Assembly: GCF_036850765.1 (NCBI RefSeq)
Contig: NC_089490.1
Span: forward strand, 290,142,982 to 290,206,981
Origin: Saccopteryx bilineata
Lineage: Eukaryota; Chordata; Mammalia; Chiroptera; Emballonuridae
Direction of reading: 5' to 3'
DNA length: 64,000 bases
The notes under the pieces were generated by a model that had not been told where the DNA came from, made no database searches, and worked only from the letters and a program-made list of their open reading frames with translations. Shown piece by piece: positions 57,735 through 64,000 of the stretch. Position numbers and translations under genes: made by a program. Numbering within the stretch: the stretch's first letter is position 1; the number at the start of each line of letters is the position of its first letter.

Positions 57735-60700
57735 AGGCACACATAGCATTGAGAACCATAATAGGTAGTACTTAAAGAAGAGTTGGCCATCTAGCAGAAG
57801 GAGGAAATAAACCGATGACATCAGAGGGATAATGACTTGAAGAAAAGCGAGGGCTTAACAACAAGCAAGAAGATCAAAGCATTTTTGCTGGGGAAATGAC
57901 AGTTAATAAAAATAAAATATTTTAAAATTATATTCTTGGGGTTACCTATTCTTGCAATCTTTGTATCTTGATTCTTTCTCTTAATTTCTCTAGCTCTTTT
58001 TCACATTCTCTCTGAGCTAAACAAAGAGAGCTTCATAAATTTATTCTCAGTATCGGCAAATGTAAAATTAAATCACTAGAATTATATTTCAGTTGAAAGC
58101 ATAATGATATTACAAGACACACAATATCTTTGAATACTTTCTCCCTGTTAAACCTAATTATCTGAGAGATAAGGAAATGGTAAAATAACTTTTATCTAGC
58201 TATTATAATTTGATATAATCATTTATTGAGATGCCATTTTGGAATGAGAGTATTAACTGTATATTGACATTGTGTCTATTTACTATTTTACTTTTCCAAG
58301 GAAATGTTCACATTTTAATTTTTTTCCATATCTGATATTTCATAAACTGCCAGTGGCTATAAAAGAATGAAGATAATCAGATCAGAAATTCATTCTCTTT
58401 TGTTTTGTATTCTAAAGTATTTATATTTGGTCATAATTTAATGCTCAAAGTAATATCTACAAAAATGTATATATTTCATCTATAGTATTATTGTAAAGTT
58501 TAAAATTAACAGCAAAAAACATCAGAACAAAAAGCATATGCATATGTTTTGTATCAGACATCTGTTTAAGAATACACATATATAGCATCTTATAAAACAA
58601 TTATTAGAGTTCATATAATCCAGAAGATGGTGCTGTTTGCATTTGTACTGCAATTTGGAACTGCAGAGAAACAATTTGTTTTCAATTCAGTTGTTGGATG
58701 GTAGTAAATTATTGAGCATACCTTTGCAATAAGAACAGTTAATGTAGCTTTGCTCTTGAGGATTTCACATTTACAAATAATTTGCATAACACTTCCATAT
58801 GAGATATTAGAAAATGTGCTACTTCACAAGCAATCTCACGTTAATGGAAGCTGATCAGTTGCAGCTATCTTAGTAATCTTCAGCCAGGAGTACACTGAAA
58901 TGTGAAAATACATATTAGATAAAAGACCTATTTAATTTTCTGGTCACTTATATGGCTATTAAAATTCATCATGTAGGCCATTAAAGTGGTGATGATCCTT
59001 ATTTAAAGAAATGCAAATTTATTCTTCCAAATACTGAACAATTTTATAGTAACTTTTTGTGACATGTTTATTATTTACTATCTGGATGCAAAAATTTTAG
59101 CCAGTTTACATGAATGAATGAGATACCTGGTACTCGTATTAGACCTGTTCCACTTCAACTGAAGCTTAGTAACAGAATATGCACACAATCATATAATTCC
59201 TTATAATACTTTTGGAAGGAGGTACAAAGATCCGCCATGTGTATTTGCCTCAACTGCCACTTACTATGCTTGCTGCCTCTGTTGAGAAAGTCAGGGCCTC
59301 AAGAGCAAAACAAATAATGGAAGCTTAAACAGCTTTTCCAATCTCTTTAGCAGTAAATTGACATAAAAGAAACTAGATGAAGGAGATCTAAAAATATGGG
59401 TTTCTAAAACAGACCGAATTCTATTTATTATATAGAATACATGTTATGATCTAAAGGACTAAACTAATAACATAATTTTATTGAGAGTAGTGCTCTTTGC
59501 ATGATTTGGTGAGCTACACCTTTATCAATCATAAAATAATTTACATAGATGACGTTTAAAGTAGATGGAAAGAAAAATCAATATAGACACATTATTTTGT
59601 TGTTAGAGGCACCTACCACAAAAATCTAACAGGGAAAAAAGGAGAAAAAGTGTTAATGATGGTTCTTTTGGAGGAGAGGAAATTTAGGTGCAGAAATGTA
59701 AGGTAGAGAATGATTAATTATTTACATTTTTTTATTCGCTACTTCTGATGTTTTAAAACACGTTACTATATTTCTTTTATAAAAGGTAAAATGTGTGCTT
59801 GGGAAAATAACAGCAGACTTCAAAAATTGGTCAGAGTCATATCTTTATCACAATAATCAGAGTGTTTTTTGTTTGGTTGATTTTGGGGGTATTTTTGTTT
59901 GTTTGTTTTGTGTGTGTTGTTGTTTTTTCTTCTTGCAGCTGTTGCTGTATGTTAATTTTAATAAAGTTTTCCCAGGCTTGTTCTCAAGAGCTGCTAAATC
60001 AGACTTTTAAGGTGGGGTCTTGAAAGTCTGGATCTGTGACAAGCTTCTCAAGTAACTTGGATGTACAGCAAAGTTTGCAGACCCCTGCAAAGTCTGAAGC
60101 TAAGGAGAAGTCCTACAGTGCCAGAAGATTGAGAGAAATACTAGGTCTCAGTAAAAACAGGGAAATATAATGATGTAAGTAAAAACATTATTGAATAAAA
60201 CAACAAAGTATATAGAAGATTTATGGATATGATCCCTTTGAAATTTAGACACAGGCTTCTTCTAGTGGGACATGTCCTTCCACCGAATGACTTCATTATT
60301 TTTCTTTTTCTTTTTTTTTTTTTTTTGAACTACAAGGAGCTTAATTGTAACAATTAGTTATCTCATTTCATTTTCTCAGATTTCCTTCCAAAAAGTAGTG
60401 CTAAGATTTAAGCTGCCTAGAGCAAAAATCTAAGGGATTAGTTGCAATTGTTCATGTTGCCAGTAATATAGGTAAATAGTCCATGCTTCTGGAAATATAA
60501 GTGGGCTGCTTGATAAGGTCTTTGTGAAACTAATTTGCAGATGCTATGTCTTTTCTAGAATTTTTAAATTAAAAGTTCTTGTGGGTAGGTATATATTACC
60601 TTTGAATGTTTAAATATTAAATATTATTTTTTGAGCATTATAATATTCTGTTTCCAATGATTAAAAGTAATTTCAGAGGGGAAATTTGAAAAAAAAATCT

Positions 60701-60794
60701 TAATTCTGTCACCTTTTTCCTCATTCAAAATATCCTTTTTCAAACTTTGTCTCTGTTTTTTTTTCTAATATAAGCAAGTGCTCACATGATTTTT
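57735..60794. other. AT-rich desert
   Basis: About 3 kb. 58600-58920 looks non-repetitive with balanced composition. A poly(T) tract lies at 60300-60326. No gene seen. Confidence 0.45.
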
Positions 60795-61205
60795 ATTCTT
60801 TTTATTGAATTTATTGGGCTGACACTAGTGTAACAAAATTATATAGGTTTCAGGTAAACAATTTAACAACACATCATTTATCATCTGCATATTGTATTAT
60901 GTGTTCACCTTCTTCCAAGTCAGGTTTCTGTCCATCATTTTTTGTACTTGTCTTTCTCTGACTGGCTTATTTCACTTAGCATAATATTCTCCAGGTACAT
61001 TCATGCTGTTACAAAGGATTAAAATTTTCTTCTTTTTTTATAGCAGAGTAGCATTCCATGGTGTAAATATATCACAACATTTTTATCCACTTATTTACTG
61101 ATGGACACTTGGGCTACTTCCCAATCTTGGCTATTGTAAATAATGCTACAATGAACATAAGGGTGTATATATTCTTGCAAATTAATGTTTTTGGTTTCTT
61201 AATAT
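60795..61205 (-). mobile_element. L1 ORF2 C-terminus and 3'UTR fragment
   Basis: GAATTTATTGGGCTGACACTA, AGGTTTCAGGTAAACAA, ATTTCACTTAGCATAATATTC, TTTTATAGCAGAGTAGCATTCCATGG, CTGATGGACACTTGGGC in reverse orientation. Confidence 0.8.
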
Positions 61206-61375
61206 TTTATCTATAGTATCCTGATATTTTAATTTCCTGAATGTTTGGTATAACAATATTTACTTCTTTTCTGTAAAATTTTTACTTCCTATTTTATATA
61301 TTGATTATTTTTACTGTGATATTACTATCAAATATTTATTTCTCAGTTTTTTGTTGTTGTTCTTCCTAAAGTGAG

Positions 61376-61680
61376 AAGCTTATAGGCAAACAGACAGACT
61401 CCCACATGAGCCCAACTGGGATCCATCTGGCATGTCCACTAGGGGGTGATGTTCTGCTCATCTGGGGCATTGCTCCATTGCAACTGGAGTTATTCTAGCA
61501 CCTGAGGCAGAGGCCATGGAGTCATCCTCAGTTCCCCAGGCCAACTTTGCTCCAATGGAGCCCTGGCTGTGGGAGGGGAAAAGAGAGATAGAGAGAAGAA
61601 GTGGGAGGTAGGATAAGCAGATGGGTGCTTCTCCTGTATTCCCTGGTAGGGAATCAAACCCAGGACCTCCACATGCTGGG
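61376..61680 (-). mobile_element. Older long SINE, head truncated
   Basis: Diverged copy from AAACAGACAGACTCCCACATG to CAGGACCTCCACATGCTGGGC; the first part of the tRNA head is missing where the younger SINE begins. Confidence 0.8.
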
Positions 61681-61690
61681 CCTATTTATT

Positions 61691-62112
61691 ACTATTTTTT
61701 TGGGAGGTTTTTTTTGTTTTGTTTTTTTGTATTTTCCTGAAGCTGGAAACGGGGAGAGACAGTCAGATAGACTCCCGCGTGCGCCTGACCGGGATCCACC
61801 CGGCACGCCCACCAGGGGGTAACGCTCTGCCCACCAGGGGGCGATGCTCTGCCCCTCCGGGGTGTTGCTCTGTTGCGACCAGAGCCACTCTAGCGCCTGG
61901 TGCAGAGGCCAAGGAGCCATCCCCAGTGCGCGGGCCATCTTTGCTCCAATGGAGCCTCGGCTGCGGGAAGGGAAGAGAGAGACAGAGAGGAAGGAGAGGG
62001 GGAGGGGTGGAGAAGCAGATGGGCGCTTCTCCTGTGTGCCCTGGCCGGGAATTTAACCCGGGACTTCTGCACACCAGGCCAATGCTCTACCACTGAGCCA
62101 ACCAGCCAGGGC
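61691..62112 (-). mobile_element. Long tRNA-derived SINE, minus strand
   Basis: Complete copy with two internal CCACCAGGGGG units; head GCCCTGGCTGGTTGGCTCA ends at 62112. Imperfect flanks CTATTTATT and CTATTATT. Confidence 0.92.
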
Positions 62113-62120
62113 CTATTATT

Positions 62121-62911
62121 CTGCTTTTAAGCATTGAGGTACATGAGGATTTAAAATGAAATGTTTAAAAAATGCAATGGCAATATTAGGCAAACTAGGC
62201 CTTTTGGTACTATTCATGTTGTGTTTGAACCGGCATTGTACTGCTTTTATATTTTTATTTGTTTATGCTTCTGGGTCAGACTTTGAAGAGATAGTTTCAA
62301 GGCTCTAAAAAATGGAAAGCTCTTGCTCTAAGATATTATTACAAATGTAACATCACAAGTGCATTCAAGTGCTTCTTATTCTGTCTTGTAAAAAATTATT
62401 TCTGTGCACTGGTCTGCCTTTTTTCTTTATTGTATGCTTTATCTTTTCTTCTCAATTATTCATAGTCTCTTAAGGACCACTTTCAGTATAAAATAGTATC
62501 AATGGGAGGTAAAAACAGCAAGAAATATATTTCTGAATAGATTACAGAGAAAGATCTATTTAGAAATTTAAATGTATGTGGTCAGCATGGAGGAAGATAA
62601 ATGTACCTACTCAATAACTATTTTAGTCAATAGTTTCCTGGTTATAGCCTGTTTTAACCTTCTGGTTTTCTTTCTGGGAAGTGTTGAGTGTGTGTTAGTT
62701 ATTTTCTTTTATGTCTAATTTGTTATGTTGTATAATTTAAGCTAAATTGAATATCTTTGTTTCTGAGTATATTTTTTTCTTTCTATATATTTAGCAATAC
62801 CTGAAGCCATTTAGGATACTTACAGCCCATATTAATTTTTTGACCATTCATTTAAATAAATGTGTTATTTACCTGCTCTTTCTTTCTAATATTTAAAAAT
62901 ATGTTAAAATA
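62121..62911. other. Unique AT-rich stretch
   Basis: Nothing recognised. Confidence 0.4.
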
Positions 62912-63270
62912 CCCTGGCCGGTTGGCTCAGCGGTAGAGCTTCAGCCTGGCGTGCGGGGTACCCGGGTTCGACTCCGGCCAGGGCACATAGGAGAAGCACC
63001 CATTTGCTTCTCCACCCCCCCTTCCTGTCTCTCTCTTCCCCTCCCGCAGCCAAGGCTCCATTGGACCAAAGATGGCCTGGGCGCTGGGGATGGCTCCTTG
63101 GCCTCTGCCCCAGGCGGCAGAGCGACGCCCTGGAGGGGCAGAGCATTGCCCCCTGGTGGGCAAAGCGTCGCCCCTGCTGGGCGTGCCGGGTGGATCCCGG
63201 TCGGGCGCATGCAGGAGTCTGTCTGACTGTCTCTCCCCATTTCCAGCTTCAGAAAAATACAAAAAAAAAA
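62912..63270 (+). mobile_element. Long tRNA-derived SINE, plus strand
   Basis: ACCCTGGCCGGTTGGCTCAG (A-box), GGGTTCGACTCC (B-box), two internal units, GCTTCAGAAAAATAC plus poly(A). The part before the first internal unit has a short deletion relative to the other copies. Confidence 0.92.
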
Positions 63271-63630
63271 TCATAGCTGTTTACCTAGCTATTTTGAAAA
63301 TAAAATTCTCCATTAATATATATTTTTATAGTCTATTTTTTAAAGTTTCAAATTGATCCTTATGTGTGAATTATTTCAAGCATAACAAAGAAGATTACAA
63401 ATAATATAACAAAGACTTATGTGTCTACACTTAAAGTATGGCTTAGACATATACCAGATTGATTTTATTTAGATACTGTATACTGATACAGAAAAATAAA
63501 CATTTCCCAATCACAATATTCAAATATTATAGATAGCTTTTTCAATAAAGTTATTTGGTTTTCTTTTTTTTGTTTCTTATGCGATCAAATATCAACTCAT
63601 AAGGAAATTTACCTTTTAAAGAAATTCTGA
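63271..63630. other. Unique AT-rich stretch
   Basis: Nothing recognised. Confidence 0.4.
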
Positions 63631-64000
63631 GGCCCTGGCCGGTTGGCTCAGCGGTAGAGCGTCGGCCTGGTGTGCGGGGGACCCGGGTTCGATTCCCGGC
63701 CAGGACACACAGGAGAAGCGCCCATTTGCTTCTCCATCCCCCCTCCTTCCTCTCTGTCTCTCTCTTCCCCTCCCGCAGCCAAGGCTCCATTGGAGCAAAG
63801 ATGGCCCGGGCGCTGAGGATGGCTCCTTGGCCTCTGCCCCAGGCACTAGAGTGGCTCTGGTTGCAGCAGAGCGATGCCGGGAGGGGCAGAGCATCGCCCC
63901 CTGGTGGGCAGAGCATCGCCCCTGGTGGGCGTGCTGGGTAGATCCCGGTCAGGTGCATGTGGGAGTCTGTCTGTCTCTCACGTTTCCAGCTTCAGGAAAA
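63631..64000 (+). mobile_element. Long tRNA-derived SINE, cut by the window end
   Basis: GGCCCTGGCCGGTTGGCTCA head with a near-perfect B-box (GGGTTCGATTCCCGG), two internal units, running to GCTTCAGGAAAA at the window edge. Probably one of the youngest copies here. Confidence 0.93.

Noticed and set aside
59795..60010. 71-codon plus-strand frame with a polypyrimidine tract and CAG that resembles an exon boundary
   Set aside because: The frame is a GTTT/TGTT low-complexity stretch with no conserved motif and no supporting neighbouring exon.

Overview
This window is a piece of a mammalian nuclear genome, almost certainly a bat (Chiroptera). The evidence is two tRNA-derived SINE types of the bat Ves kind present in many copies on both strands, mammal-wide MIR and MLT1 repeats, two full-length LINE-1 (L1) elements, a hAT-type miniature transposon and an internally deleted Tc1/mariner-type element. 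I cannot determine the bat family from the sequence. I found no host protein-coding gene, no exon with convincing coding structure, no functional RNA gene and no prokaryotic feature. The window reads as an AT-rich intergenic (or deep intronic) desert filled with mobile elements of different ages.

Layout. 1-766 is unique AT-rich DNA. 782-8708 is a young full-length L1 on the minus strand (L1-A, about 7.9 kb) with a clean 15-bp target-site duplication, an open ORF1, an ORF2 broken by only two small indels, and a 2.5-kb 5'UTR ending in a CpG-rich promoter region. 9.6-9.9 kb holds a U6 snRNA pseudogene fused head-to-head to a truncated SINE. 11358-11950 is a Tc1/mariner-like element with about 109-bp inverted repeats, followed by an ancient L1 fragment. 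12.7-26.8 kb is desert with SINEs, an MLT1 LTR, a solo ERV LTR, a MIR and L1 scraps. 26.87-31.07 kb is a broken class I (gammaretrovirus-like) endogenous retrovirus on the minus strand, apparently interrupted in gag by a second LTR element. 31-43.6 kb is desert with MLT1-type LTRs, nested SINEs and an old L1.

43625-51451 is the most interesting structure. It is a second full-length L1 (L1-B, minus strand) whose poly(A) tail is followed by an ERV LTR fragment that ends in its own poly(A) tail, and the whole block is enclosed by one 17-bp target-site duplication (15/17 match). This reads as an L1 3' transduction of an LTR, terminated at the LTR polyadenylation signal. A hAT MITE, a truncated plus-strand L1 and a SINE inserted into it later. 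51.5-64 kb continues with MLT1, a putative solo LTR, L1M fragments, a third copy of the LTR family seen inside the transduction, and a cluster of long SINEs at the right edge.

How the parts relate. The autonomous machinery visible is L1 (ORF1p RNA-binding chaperone plus ORF2p endonuclease/reverse transcriptase). It is the likely driver for the SINEs, the U6 pseudogene and the transduction, because these have A-rich tails and many have target-site duplications of the L1 type. DNA transposons and ERVs form separate layers. No previously undescribed biochemical system could be supported; the notable observations are about mobile-element architecture.
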